Positions 1 through 10,320 of a stretch of 64,000 nt of DNA are shown one piece after another. The notes below the pieces were generated by a model that did not search any database, was not told where the DNA came from, and worked only from the letters and a program-made list of their open reading frames with translations. This stretch comes from Theodoxus fluviatilis (lineage: Eukaryota > Mollusca > Gastropoda > Cycloneritida > Neritidae). Made by a program: the position numbers and the translations under genes. Each line of letters starts with the position of its first letter. Position 1 is the first letter of the stretch. The DNA is taken from the NCBI GenBank assembly GCA_034096865.1, contig JAWQFJ010001162.1:74501-138500 (forward strand). Reading direction: 5' to 3'.

Positions 1-20
1 CCTGCACACACCTCCACTGG
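1..20 (-). CDS. TRIM-type gene 1, exon 6 (partial, cut by window edge)
   Basis: An acceptor (ccccttgcag) at 21-30 is followed by about 20 bases that read on in phase as S-QWRCVQ. MATH domains often have a W-[RS]-C-x-V strand at this position, as in the paralogue exon at 33600-33673 (SRSFMVHYD). The remaining MATH exons and the stop codon lie outside the window. The call rests on phase and a short motif only. Confidence 0.55.
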
Positions 21-204
21 CTGCAAGGGGAGGAGGTATCAGAGTGTCAGCAAAAAGGCAGGGCACCATGATATGCCACGATGCAAGTTAAATAGAAAAT
101 AGCAATATAGATCAATCGTTTCCTGTTGTAGATAAAAGCAAATCAAGATAAAGGGGTCAGATGTGAATGCCATGACAATATATGCCCATATGAAACAGGC
201 TTAC

Positions 205-285
205 CTATCATGTGTCATGTTGCAGTCTAGGACCAAATCAAGCCATCTGCATCCTTCATGACTACTTGACCTTGCCTGAATTCTC
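205..285 (-). CDS. TRIM-type gene 1, exon 5: MATH domain
   Basis: This 81-bp exon (acceptor tttgtttcag, donor ATAG|GTAAGC) reads RIQARSSSHEGCRWLDLVLD and continues CNMTHDR. It supplies the W-R-I and L-D-L strands of the MATH fold. The paralogue exon at 40449-40529 has identical length and phases and reads RIEVVSKKRCGINQLDLYLV. Intron 4 (286-832) holds a (CA)n tract and no other exon that I can see. Confidence 0.87.
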
Positions 286-632
286 CTGAAACAAAAACAC
301 ACAGCATGGTTGTATGAATGAGAGTTGTACAACCTTTCCAGAGTGGGAATAATAATGAAATATGAATGCATACTCTTGGCACTGTAGCCACACACGTACA
401 TGTGTGCACATTTACATGCATGCACACACACATGCATGCACACACACAAACATACACTCACACAACCATGTTGATCCATCTATTTCAATTCTACATGTAA
501 TGTAAGTGGCACTTAAGACGAGACAGAAGGGTAAACTCAGATGCAGAGCCTGTGGCATAATGGCAAACTACAATTGTGTTCAAATCACACTCAAGCACAT
601 TCTCACACATAAATTCATGCACATGCGCGCGT

Positions 633-663
<31 letters not shown>
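633..663. repeat. (CA)n microsatellite
   Basis: About 15 uninterrupted CA units in intron 4 of gene 1, preceded by a degenerate CA-rich stretch. Small ORFs here are artefacts of the repeat. Confidence 0.95.
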
Positions 664-666
<3 letters not shown>

Positions 667-832
667 TAGTGGTCCATCATTTTCAACACATTCACATGCC
701 CACACTCTTGCATGTGTGCACACGTCCTCTCTTCTCCCACTAAGATCAACATCTACATGCAGAAAACTAAAATTGGAGGCTCCCCAGTATTCATGTTATG
801 ACAATCTTAGCGTATTATTTCTTGGAGCTCAC

Positions 833-923
833 CACACATTATCACAGAAGTAGGCAACATCACTGCCCAGGAATACATCAGACAGATGTTGAACATCCTC
901 CAAGTTCAAGGTAATATTTCCAT
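833..923 (-). CDS. TRIM-type gene 1, exon 4: start of MATH domain
   Basis: This 91-bp exon begins after gtcttcag and ends GTGTG|GTGAGC, splitting a Trp codon completed by the next exon. It reads GNITLNLEDVQHLSDVFLGS then DVAYFCDNVW. That matches the first strands of a MATH/TRAF-C domain, where the usual pattern is a W-x-[IL]-x-N segment followed by a W-R-[IL] strand. Length and phase equal the paralogous exon at 42132-42222. Confidence 0.87.
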
Positions 924-1224
924 CTGAAGACAATCCAAAAATTCAAACATAAAATACAATTTTCATCACACAACGTTTACACCAAACTAGCTGCAGTGCA
1001 ACCACACCAACAACAACAAGATCAAGCCGACAGGAAAAATCAACCTTTCACAATCAAACACACACTGACTCAGTGGAGGAATTTGTCCATGCACTATTTA
1101 CATGTCCTTTACAGCAAACAGAGCCTGGTGAGCTGGATTTTTGGCCACATTGACAAAGTGTGAAAAGTCTCAACACACCGACCTGTTGGGAAGACATGAA
1201 TGGAGAGACTCTGCTCTCGACTGC

Positions 1225-1655
1225 ACGAGTGCTGGGTGGCAAGCCATTTGGCCAGATGCTACACTGGTTGCCTGTCCACCAACGTATTGTGTTCACAACA
1301 TTGTGTCACGTGTTCAAGTGCGTCAATGGTTTGGCCCCGCTGTATCTGGTTGAGCTCCTCAGGACTTATAAGCCTGTGAGGGATCTCAGATCTTTGGCGC
1401 AGTCATTACTCCATGTGCCACGCTACAACACCAAGAGATCTGGAGAGAGAGCATTCTCGTATGCTGGACCAAAACATTGGAACGATATCTCAGACAGACT
1501 GAGGAAATCTCCTTCAATACAGACTTTTAAGTCACAGCTGAAAACTCTTTTATTCAAATGGTGAACATGTTGAGCGCCTTGAGCATGCCTTTGGGCGTGA
1601 GATTGGCACTATATAAGAGCCAAAATACATACATACATACATACATACATACATG
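1225..1655 (+). mobile_element. L2/CR1-like LINE 3' fragment with (ATAC)n tail
   Basis: This is the 3' end of a non-LTR retrotransposon in the plus orientation. The frame at 1160-1564 reads LHWLPVHQRIVF, CVNGLAPLYLVELL, SGERAFSYAGPKHWNDI and FKSQLKTLLF. This is the conserved C-terminal block of L2/CR1-type reverse transcriptases. After the stop comes the 3' UTR signature (gagcgccttgagcatgcc ... actatataagagcc) and an (ATAC)n tail. The same family occurs in reverse at 32527-33415. The copy is 5'-truncated and sits in intron 3 of gene 1. Confidence 0.85.
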
Positions 1656-1803
1656 CCCCACCAAGGGCATCAAACCAATCATTCAGCAATTCATGCCAAC
1701 AAAAACTCATTCGTTCTTTGAGACCAGAAGGTTTTTCTTCTTTTTTTAATAACAGAGTATTTCTACTGTATTTCCATGGCAGTTCAAAAAAGCTTATGAT
1801 TAC

Positions 1804-1864
1804 CATAGAGAGTTCCAAACTTCTCAAAGGCAGTTTTCACCTGCTGAAGGCCTTTCCTGTTCAG
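1804..1864 (-). CDS. TRIM-type gene 1, exon 3: end of coiled-coil region
   Basis: This 61-bp exon encodes LNRKGLQQVKTAFEKFGTLY plus one base. The acceptor is tactttcag and the donor is TATG|GTAATC. It has the same length, phase and motif (RxGLxxxKTAxxxFG) as the exon at 44125-44185 of the paralogous gene. That agreement is strong evidence that both are real exons. It links the coiled coil to the MATH domain. Confidence 0.88.
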
Positions 1865-1924
1865 CTGAAAGTACAATGATTTTTGTGAAAAGTAATTGTT
1901 GGGATTTACAACATATATGTTGAA

Positions 1925-2211
1925 TACTTAGGGGGGAAAAATAGAGAAAAAGAGTTGTGGTTAACATAACCCAACAAGGTTATTTTTTCTTCCTGACCCC
2001 AAACTTTCTTCAATTACAAAAAGAAAGAAAAAAAGTAAAAAAGAGAGAAAGAAATCAAAGATAAACAATAAACTGTGTGCTATCCTACATTCCCTATGAG
2101 CACTAGTGGTGAAGTAAAAAAAGCATTTTCAGCAAAAGAGATAGTTTGATTCATGTTCAGATAAATCTACTGCATACATGACACTTTCTTCAAAACACAA
2201 ACACACACAGA

Positions 2212-2258
<47 letters not shown>

Positions 2259-2280
2259 GAGTCAGGCCTACCTACCATAC
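1925..2280. repeat. Intronic repeat shared with 41725-42085
   Basis: This AT-rich stretch, ending in a (CA)n tract, aligns by eye with 41725-42085 over about 300 bp. Shared blocks include aagaaagaaa..., caatgaactgc/caataaactgt and gtgttttcag/gcattttcag. It lies in intron 2 of gene 1, but the copy in gene 2 lies downstream of exon 4. It is therefore either a dispersed repeat or a rearranged duplicate of intronic DNA. Confidence 0.55.
2214..2253. repeat. (CA)n microsatellite
   Basis: About 20 CA repeats in intron 2 of gene 1. A C-run follows at about 2290-2300. Confidence 0.95.
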
Positions 2281-2578
2281 AACCGACATCCCCCCCCCCC
2301 ATGTCAACCACATTTTTTTGGAGGGTGGTGGTGATGGGGTGCTGCCTTATCATTCTGGCAAAACAAAACAGATGCCCAATGGTGGCACCTAGTACTGCCT
2401 GGGACTGCACATGGCCAACCAAGAGTAGGCCTCTCCCCCATCCAGAGAACAAATGATGCAGCACTGGTAAGAACTTTTTGATAACAATTTCCGCAACCCC
2501 TAGAAGTACTTCATAAAGTAGTAAACACTAAACTGAGAAAAAGATATTGTAGCCCAACATTTAAAGGTAACATCATAC

Positions 2579-2986
2579 CCCAATAGGCCTTGCAGGTGTG
2601 AGAGCCTTCTTGACTTTCTTTGCCTCTTGTAGCAGCACTGGGTTCTCCATCTCCTTCACGTGTGCAGCAAACTGTGAAGGAAGTCCGTACTGGACCAGGC
2701 ACCGACTGTGGTCCCTGGTGGCTCTGATGGAGGAAATCTGGGACTCCACCGTGGCAAGCTCTTCCTCCAGGGCAAGTCTGTTGGCCTTCACCTTGGCTGC
2801 CAGGTCTGCCAGGAGGGCTGCCTTTCTGCCATTCAGGGCTGCCTGGAGCTCATCAAAGGTTTTCTCTATGTCCTCTATGGCATGGTTGTGGTCAGTGTCC
2901 ATGTGCTCCAATATTGTCTTGAGGGAAGCTGCCTTTACCTCAAGTCCATCAATGGTCTCAGAAAAATCTTTACAATCTGAGATGAC
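2579..2986 (-). CDS. TRIM-type gene 1, exon 2: B-box C-terminal coiled coil
   Basis: This 408-bp exon (136 codons, phase 0 at both ends) is bounded by an acceptor (catgtctcag) and a donor (GGG|GTATGA). The protein is a heptad-rich helix (VISDCKDFSETIDGLEVKAA onwards) with many Leu, Ala, Lys and Glu and no Pro until the end. This is the BBC coiled coil that follows B-boxes in TRIM proteins and mediates antiparallel dimerisation. It joins in frame to exon 1 (residue 207) and to exon 3. The paralogue further along the window has no visible counterpart of this exon. Confidence 0.9.
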
Positions 2987-3750
2987 CTGAGACATGAAAG
3001 AAAATGGTACTAAACTCAACAACATTGGATCAATTGGACAGGTGTGTCATTGCATAACTTTCACCAAGATAAACAAAGTATGGATGGGTTAGACATTGAT
3101 ACACATGCACAGGCACTCCAAACACCTCACTACATGTTTTCAGAGCCTCCAACATGTGCTTCAAGAGGCAGCCTGAGTTGCGACCTGTGGTGCGTTTTCT
3201 TCTGGCAGGTGCAGAGGCTGGTGTCAACATTTAATAGCCTTTATATCTGCAGTTCTAAAGCTCTCAAATGCTGGCTCATGTTGACACTAGCCTCTGCTTA
3301 CATTTTGCAAGTGGCTCCACCCAAAAACCACATGCTTGATATGATATGACACCCCCAGGCCCAAACTTCAGGAAACCATTTACTGACACAGCCTAAATAG
3401 TACCAAGTAAAGCAACTGCCCACATAACCACGGGTACTCTGGTTTTGGCTACATTGCTGTCAATAACCTAGCTGTCAAATACTATATATGTATAAATTTA
3501 TGTCAAAGAAACTATTACCAACAAAAAAGGTCACAGTTCTTGGCTTATTTACACAAAGTTATGAACAAGCAAATGATGGTGTCATTCTAATAAGGAATAT
3601 TTCATGAGTTATTACTATGTCTCAGAAAAATATTTTGCATCCGTAAGCAGGCATCTCCAGTTTTACAGGTAGTAGATCTATATGAAAACATTATGCCAAT
3701 AAAACATGTCAAATGTAAAAAAGCATCAAGCTTGCAAAAATCAAACATAC

Positions 3751-4387
3751 CTTCTGCTTCCATGTATTCATGATGTCACTGAGCTCAACAACTCTATGTC
3801 CATCTCTGTGCAGCATGGCAGCGCAAGCGGCACAGATGGGTTTGTCACAAGTCTTGCAAAAGAATTCAAAAGGTCTTTCTTTGTGGACGTCACATTTCTC
3901 CGAGGCTTGCTTGAGGAGTTCAGGGCTCTGGGCTATCTCCTTGAGGTCGAGGATGGCATGGTGTCTAGTCAGCTGCACTCTCCTGTGGGCGTTGCAGCAG
4001 GCATCGCAGAGGTTGGTGTTGCAGTCCTGGCACCGGGAGGTGGCTTTTGCTTCATCGGGACAACTCTCGCAAGGAGGAGCCTCCTCAGCCCAATTTGCCA
4101 CCGTCAGCTCCAGGTAGGTGACATGGACAGCATCCACGGGGAAAGGCCCCCTCGCCCTGGCTACCTTCCTGCACAGTGGACACTTCACCTGGCCATCTTG
4201 CTTGAATTTGTCGATGCAGTCACCACAGAAGCTGTGGTGGCAAGGCAGTACTCGAGGGAGATGTGACTTGGGGTGAAAGTTCTCTCGGCAGACAGAACAG
4301 TAGAGGGGTTTCATTGAGTCTGCTGCACTGTCTGGCAGACATGCTGCTGCTGCTGCTGCTGCTGCTGCCATTGCACCAGCAGACTGA
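3751..4387 (-). CDS. TRIM-type gene 1, exon 1: RING, B-box 1, B-box 2
   Basis: First coding exon of a probable RING E3 ubiquitin ligase. The start ATG is at 4371, just inside an acceptor (ctctcttttcag, exon from 4387). It is followed by nine GCA codons (polyalanine). The 207 codons end in phase 0 at a good donor (AAG|GTATGT). A RING spans residues 25-67 (C25, C28, C44, H46, C49, C52, C64, C67, ending CPLC). B-box 1 is at about 101-138 (CESC, CQDC, CDAC, paired His). B-box 2 is at about 160-192 (CDVH, CKTC, CAAC, H188, H192). All metal ligands appear present. By family knowledge, such proteins transfer ubiquitin from an E2 and dimerise through the following coiled coil. The 5' UTR exon lies upstream and was not identified. 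Two B-boxes followed by a MATH domain differ from TRIM37, which has only B-box 2. Confidence 0.92.
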
Positions 4388-4772
4388 CTGAAAAGAGAGA
4401 TATTCACAAATAAAGTTAGATACATTTAACATTTTGAACTCTTGATTTTCAAACTGGTAGCCATGCACTTTACACATGGAGTGACACATAATATGCATCA
4501 TGTGCAGGTAGTTTAAGTCTGAAGTAGCCAGTCAAAATAATGATCCTACTTTACGTTTTTAATACAAATACCCTTCTATGAGGAAGAAATTTCTATGCCA
4601 ATATTCCATACCCAAATTTTTTAAGGCACTCTATTCATTTTGTCTTTTTGAAAATCTGAGCCAATCTTAATCACACTATACCATATGCCTACTCAGTGCA
4701 GTTGACAATGAAAATTACATTTATGATGCAAAGTTTGCCTGAACTACATGTGAAATTCTGATGTATCCAGGA

Positions 4773-4990
4773 TGGATGGAGGGAGGGATGGATGGTGTTT
4801 TACTGTCTATCAGCCTTTGTAGGCAATATAAGGCCATTAAGTACAAAAATCACTTGAACTGTATAGAGTAAACGCAAATCAAGTCGCGGTGTCCCTAGTT
4901 ATTCGCCTCTTACAAATCACATAGGGAGACCGGTGGGTAAATTCTTACCCCGAACCCACAGGGGGACTGATGTATCTGGGAATACAGGCA
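4773..4990 (-). mobile_element. Short retroelement 3' end with (CCATCC)n tail
   Basis: Read on the minus strand, this ends in a hairpin-like segment (GGCCTTATATTGCCTACAAA ... GGCTGATA) followed by (CCATCC)n. The same end occurs in plus orientation at 7981-8040, 8226-8301 and 11530-11612. The upstream part (CCCTGTGGGTTCGGGGTAAG) also recurs in diverged form at about 37200-37240. It is a SINE or LINE 3' tail family with no coding capacity seen. Confidence 0.6.
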
Positions 4991-5031
4991 CTTTATCCAC
5001 CGACAGTTAATTAAGATCATGCACATGGGAG

Positions 5032-5057
5032 GGGGGGGGGGGGGGGGGGGGGGGGGG
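5032..5057. repeat. Poly-G run
   Basis: 26 consecutive G on the plus strand. Similar runs occur at 13147-13180, 13620-13663, 30061-30078, 61534-61548, 61600-61623 and 61681-61702. Their lengths are unlikely to be exact in the assembly. Confidence 0.9.
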
Positions 5058-5099
5058 ACTGTAACCATGCAGACCCTCATGAATGTCAGTTTCTTGAGC

Positions 5100-6230
5100 A
5101 TGACTCAGAAAATATTCTGCAGCCAGGTGCCAGATCTCATGAATATTAATTAGGACAGGTGGGCAGTGCTAGGCGAATCTATACTATTGAGTAAGCACGT
5201 GACATGTGATGTCACAACTTTTTTGGGTCAAAAATGCCCTGTTTTGAGAAAAAAAGTTGTACCAAGTGAGTGCAGTAATGTACGTACCATCACAAAATAT
5301 ATCTCTGCATCTCACCCCTGAAAAAAAATTGGTATATGAGTATATTGCTAAAATTTATGGAATTTATCTTCAACATGCATACTTAGGCTGGGTCTTTAAA
5401 AAAAAGTATCATGCATATAAATGATTCATGAATATCCATTACCCACAAAAGCACAAGTGGCGCCTGGCTGCAGAATTCTTTCCCCTACCTGGCATGCCAC
5501 GCGCTCCACTAATGTTGTATTGAAATTCAAAGTTAATGGCAGCACACAGGCAAAGCATCCAAGTAATGTGCCACCTAAAAGCTGACACCTTCTGGAGTGG
5601 AGCCCCTGACGAAACGACAAGCGAGTTACGGAGAATTGGAACGCTGTGGTCCGAAACGAGATATCCACTGCATGGCTACAGTGAACTCATCTCATGTAGT
5701 GAAGGAATACCCAGGAATCTGCGGCTATTTTTAGAAAGCTAGGACTACAACCTGTGAGTTTTAGCAGCCACTTTGTAAACATTTCTCACAGGAGCAAGCG
5801 GACGACGCATGCATGACTGTGACTGCGCGTTAGCGAAGCTGAAGTAGAAACGACTTGTTGATCGTCTTGTATGCTGTAGGCCTACGTCGCACATCCACGT
5901 TACTCTGTACAGAGGACTGACAGCAGCTCTGCGTTCAAGACTACTTATGTACGTAGAGTGATCCCACTGCATATTTCCACTTAATTGTAATGGTTAGTTC
6001 AATTTCAAACCAAACAGAAGATGACAAAAGTTACCAAAATATCCGTACTTGCCACAAGTGCACCTTCAAGGCGTACGCTACGTTAATTCGTTCATGGCGC
6101 CACTTCCCATGATTCGGAGAAGTTTCACTTTCATGGGGAGGTAACTCCAGAGTTCAACCAAAGATCTTTGGTTCAACCATGGACCCTACATCTATATATA
6201 TAGGATCCATGGTTCAACCAGTTCAACCAC
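5100..6230. other. Upstream region of gene 1, no gene recognised
   Basis: Upstream of gene 1 on its strand. Short open frames on both strands show no recognised domain. A 5' UTR exon or promoter of gene 1 could lie here, and a donor-like CCAG|GTAGGG occurs on the minus strand near 5487. A short palindrome (TGGTTCAACCATGGA/TCCATGGTTCAACCA) is at 6171-6216. Nothing decisive was seen. Confidence 0.4.
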
Positions 6231-6239
6231 GGCGCTCTT

Positions 6240-6400
6240 TGCCTTTTCAGAACACTACTGTCACAGATTTAGTGCAGCGCTTCACTTGTTAAAGGGGAGG
6301 TAAATCGTGTGCGCCCCATGTTGTGTTGCTAGACGCTAAGAAAGTGTTTTCTTTGCCACAGACATCGTTTACGCACGTTTAAATGTATTCTGCATGAATA
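6240..6400. repeat. Duplicated unit, uninterrupted copy
   Basis: About 160 bp (gcgctctttgcc ... gcatgaataaa) is repeated at 6463-6543 plus 8302-8398, where a LINE has split it. This intact copy shows what the target looked like before insertion. Confidence 0.85.
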
Positions 6401-6543
6401 AAAGGCTTGTTCAGGAGTACAAAGCGCTGCATGATCGCTTCATGTTGGCAATTGAGCGCTCTTTGCCTCTCCTGAACACCTACAGATTTAGTGCAGCGCT
6501 TCACTTGTTAAGGGGGAGATAAATCGTCTGCGCCCCATGTTGT

Positions 6544-8301
6544 TTTGTGTATGGGTCAGCTCGCAAGTCGTACTTGTCGATGCTCGACCCAATACACCAT
6601 CAGGGTTTACGATCGGTCCTCTGTGCCTTCCGCACCTCTCCTGTGGAGAGTTTATATGCGGAGGCGCGCGAGCCTCCACTTCATTTACGTAGGCGCAAGC
6701 CATTCTAGTAAACTAGAGATTTCGCCTACCGGCAAAAGTATCAATACTACTGACTCGGGTTTACAGAATGGGCGCAAGCTTGCCTTGCAATACATCCTTC
6801 GTGTGGGGTCTGACCCGACCAATCCTTCTTATCACTGTGTTGTCCGGCCGAAGTTTCAGCATCTTTACGCGGCCAAGCCCAGAGCTGTATCCCCCCGTTG
6901 GGGATACGAGTTGAGGAGGATATCGCGGCGGCAAACGTTTGGTTGGACAAAATTTTTACATACCCTTTGTATCTGTCACCGCCGTGGCTCATGCCGGAGC
7001 CCGTTGTTTTACTCAATTTAGCGAAATTTTTCAAGAGTGCTGCCCTCTCTCACACGTACAAGGGTGCATTCCGAGAAATTTGATATAAATATGTACATTT
7101 TTACCCATTATATACAGATGGTTCTAAAGACGGAGATCGTGGGGCGGCAGCTGTTGTCGCCCGCGACTCCGCCTTCCGCTTTCGCCTTCCGGATGGGACT
7201 TCGATCTACTCTGCAGAGCTTATAGTGCACTTGAGGCCGCTCTTGGCGTAGTCCTGAGCAAGAGACTGCCACGACCCGTTGTGGTCTCTGACTCGCTATC
7301 GGCCTTACAGGCTCTGCGGGGTAGAGAGATTTCCCATCCTTATCTGTTTGGTATTTTTATTCATCTGTGTCGACTACAGTGTGGGGGTACTGAGGTCGCC
7401 TTCTGCTGGGTTCCTAGCCATATGGGCATCCCGGGGAACGAGAGAGCAGATCAGGCTGCCAAGTCTGCTCTCTCTCTTCCCATGTCCCCGGGCAGGATCC
7501 CGGCGGGCGACCTGGTACCCCGCGTTACTGACTACATTTCTAATCTGTGTCAGGCCGACTGGGACGGCAGGGCACATAACAAACTTCACGAAGTATCTTC
7601 CATATGGGGTGAGCGACTCTCCCCCACATAGCTCACGAGAAGAGAGGAAGTTGTGCTCTGCCGTTCCCGGATCGGCCATTCTATTCTGACCCACTCCTAT
7701 TTGTTGCGGTCGGAGCCTCCACCGGAGTGCCGCACCTGCCAGTGCAGGCTCACCATGCGGCACGTTCTGGTGAAGTGCCCTCAACTTGCTCATCTACGGA
7801 GTGGGTCGAGCAGTCAATCTGACGTTTTTAAAGATCCTCTAGCTGTGACAACATTTTTGATAGATTCTGAGTATTATTCTCGTTTATGAGTTGTACTATG
7901 TCTTCATTGTTTTCGATATTTCTCCACTTACCTCTTCTGAGGTAATCATTTAATTGCACATTTTTATTCAGTGAAAGTATGTTGTGGCCTTGGATGGCCT
8001 TCACGGCTGATGAGCCCTTGGGCTCCATCCACCTATCCTTAGGTGCTTTGTCGGTGGCGAGGGAGGTTGAGATGCGAGATTTTGCCCTGTCGCCCTTTGT
8101 GCGACTTCGTGTTTGAAGGCTCTACACAGCCTTTGCTGGCTGGTGGGCAGTGGGACTCGATTTAATTGATTTTCATGAACTGTATGAGACCTCACTGTCG
8201 TGAAGAGTTTTGATAGTTTGTTAAAGATGGGTGTTACGTTGTGGCCTTATATAGCCTACAAGGCTGATAGGCCCTTAAACTCCACCCATCCATCCATCCA
8301 T
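6544..8301 (+). mobile_element. I/Jockey-like LINE 3' portion with RNase H, decayed
   Basis: Reading across several frameshifts, the element encodes an RT C-terminal region (LALQYILRVGSDPTNPSYHC at about 6777). An RNase H domain follows: YTDGSK at about 7113, the VVVSDSLSALQAL Asp-containing strand at about 7277, and FCWVPSHMGIPGNERADQAA at about 7400. A C-terminal cysteine/histidine motif (CRTCQCRLTMRHVLVKCP) is near 7730. The 3' UTR contains two hairpin-like segments and ends in (CATC)n. An 11-bp duplication, CCCCATGTTGT, flanks it at 6533-6543 and 8302-8312. RNase H downstream of RT is typical of the I group. Frameshifts and a 5' truncation make it inactive. Confidence 0.88.
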
Positions 8302-8398
8302 CCCCATGTTGTGTTGCTAGACGCTAAGAAAGTGTTGGGGTTTTTTGCCACAGACATCGTTTATGCACGTTTAAATGTGTTCTGCATGAATAAAGTCC

Positions 8399-9011
8399 AC
8401 TACTGTGTCATCCTTTCTTGCCATTACTCGCGCATACAGAGCGCTTGGGGCAAATAAAGCCCGTTCCAGTCCCAAAATGATGTTTCTGAGGGTTATTTTA
8501 CGCATAGACGGCCAGTGCGGGATCGAAGACGCCATTTTGAAAATCGTGTGAATCATCTCGGATCGGTGATGAGCGCTGAGTGAATCACGCCCCAAAATTG
8601 CTGTTCATGAGTGAAACACTTGCAGCGCTGTGCAGCGCTTCGCAGCGCTGCGCCTCCTGAACAAGCCTACATCTAAATGGATGCGTGTCTTTAGGTCAAG
8701 GTAATTTTAGTTGCTCTGAAGGCGAATCGGCTATTGACTGAGTCTAGCACTTCCGGTGGCCTGTTCAAACTACTATATTCGATGGCGGAGAACTCAGTTG
8801 CAATAAGAAAACGGCCAAGCGTTGGTAATAATTGTGCAATTGAAAGCTGCAGTACAACTTCTGCGAAATGCCGAGGTCTGTCATTTATGAAACTGCCGCG
8901 ACCAGGCGTGCGAGAGGCGCATCTCGCACGAGTGCCTTCGCAGTAAACAATGCCACCGGAATTGCCTCGGTCAACTTCGGCTTGCTCAGAACATAGATTA
9001 TACTAGAGAAG
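8399..9011. other. No gene recognised
   Basis: Unique-looking sequence with short frames only. Repeated GCAGCGCTG motifs occur near 8620-8650. CTCCTGAACAAGCCT at 8654-8668 is the reverse complement of 6403-6417. Confidence 0.4.
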
Positions 9012-9316
9012 GATGCCCTGTAGCGTGGAAAATAGTAACCCGTGGAAAACAGTAACGGAAGTCATCGCAGAGTTATCTGCGAGGGACGTGCTTTATGCAA
9101 TTTACCGCTCCTGCACCTGTTCTTCGCATGGAATATATTCCGACAAACGACGCATTAGTTGCTTTACGAGGTTTTGGTGCATTTGTGTAGTTTAACACAT
9201 GATGTAGCGTTCGAAAAAGTTTTTCCCCCTGTAAAGCCGTCTCCCCTGCCGGAAATAATATGGGAGTCACCTCCCTGTAGTCTGTTTGTAGTCTGGTTTT
9301 ATAAAACGCGACCGTT

Positions 9317-9656
9317 GACTGACTTGGCACGCCCGGGGAGTTATGCTAAGATCCGGCCGCGTAAATATATCTGCGTTTTGTGACAAACGTCTTGCTCGGC
9401 GGTACTGTACTCCATGCACCTTAACGGTGCGCGTGATTCGGGTGTAATCTTAAGCTAAACGACGTTCCGAATGTTTCCGACTTCGACCATTTCAGCAGCG
9501 CCAATAAACGTCGTTTAGCTTAAGATTACACCCGAATCACGCGCACCGTTAAGGTGCATGGAGTACAGTACCGCCGAGAAAGACGTTTGTCACAAAACGC
9601 AGATATATTTACGCGGCCGGATCTTAGCATAACTCCCCGGGCGTGCCAAGTCAGTC
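9317..9656. repeat. Near-perfect palindrome, 150-bp arms and 40-bp spacer
   Basis: 9317-9466 and 9507-9656 are reverse complements with about one mismatch by eye and enclose only 40 bp. The inverted homology resumes outside: about 9025-9080 pairs with about 9710-9770 (CGTGGAAAATAGTAACCCG). The left arm therefore carries about 235 bp of unmatched sequence. A third, direct copy of the arm unit lies at about 9840-10320. No coding sequence is seen, and it resembles the fold-back ends of a DNA element. Confidence 0.9.
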
Positions 9657-9839
9657 AGGCGGAGTGGCGGGTGCCGTCTCTTTTTAGAGTGGAATTTTCA
9701 GAAAATCCCGAGTAGATAACTCTGCGATGACTTCCGTTACTGTTTTCCACGGGTTACTATTTTCCACGCTACATGCCCTGTAACGTTCCAAAGTATGAAC
9801 CGGAAATCGTCGCAGAGTTATCTGCCCGGTACTCTTAAT

Positions 9840-10320
9840 AATTCGACTCTAAAAAGAGACGGCACCCGCCACTCCGCCTGACTGACTTGGCACACCCGGG
9901 GAGTTATGCTAAGATCCGGCCGCGTAAATATATGATGATGATGATGATGATGTCTACTTGTATAGCGCACGTATCCATGCTGGCAGCATGCTCAAGGCGC
10001 TTTTAGCCGATGTTGAGGCTGTCTCTCAGTGTGTAGTGTCTCAAGTCAATGAGACCAGACTCCTGCTGCCAAGGGCGCTGGCACACTGTTTTCCACAAAG
10101 GAGAAATTGTGCGTGCTGGGTGTTTTTAGTGTGGCCGACACCCACCCGTCGAGGACATGAGCGTCAGGATCTTTATAGTGCGTGATTTTGATGTTGTGAA
10201 ATATATCTGCGTTTTGTGACAAACGTCTTGCTCGGCGGTACTGTACTCCATGCACCTTAACGGTGCGCGTGATTCGGGTGTAATCTTAAGCTAAACGACG
10301 TTTATTGGCGCTGCTGAAAT
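9840..10320 (+). repeat. Third copy of the palindrome arm unit, split by a retroelement tail
   Basis: The unit (gacggcacccgccactccgc ... gctgctgaaatgg) repeats the reverse complement of 9490-9690 in direct order. It is interrupted at 9933-10198. Its right end at 10320 is exactly where segmental copy A begins. Confidence 0.8.
9933..10198 (-). mobile_element. L2-like retroelement 3' tail with TSD
   Basis: 266 bp inserted in the third arm copy. On the minus strand it ends with the gcgctatacaag-type 3' signature and a (TCA)n tail (seen as TGATGATG at 9933). The target duplication AAATATA occurs at 9926-9932 and 10199-10205. The uninterrupted target is visible in the palindrome arms. Confidence 0.8.
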
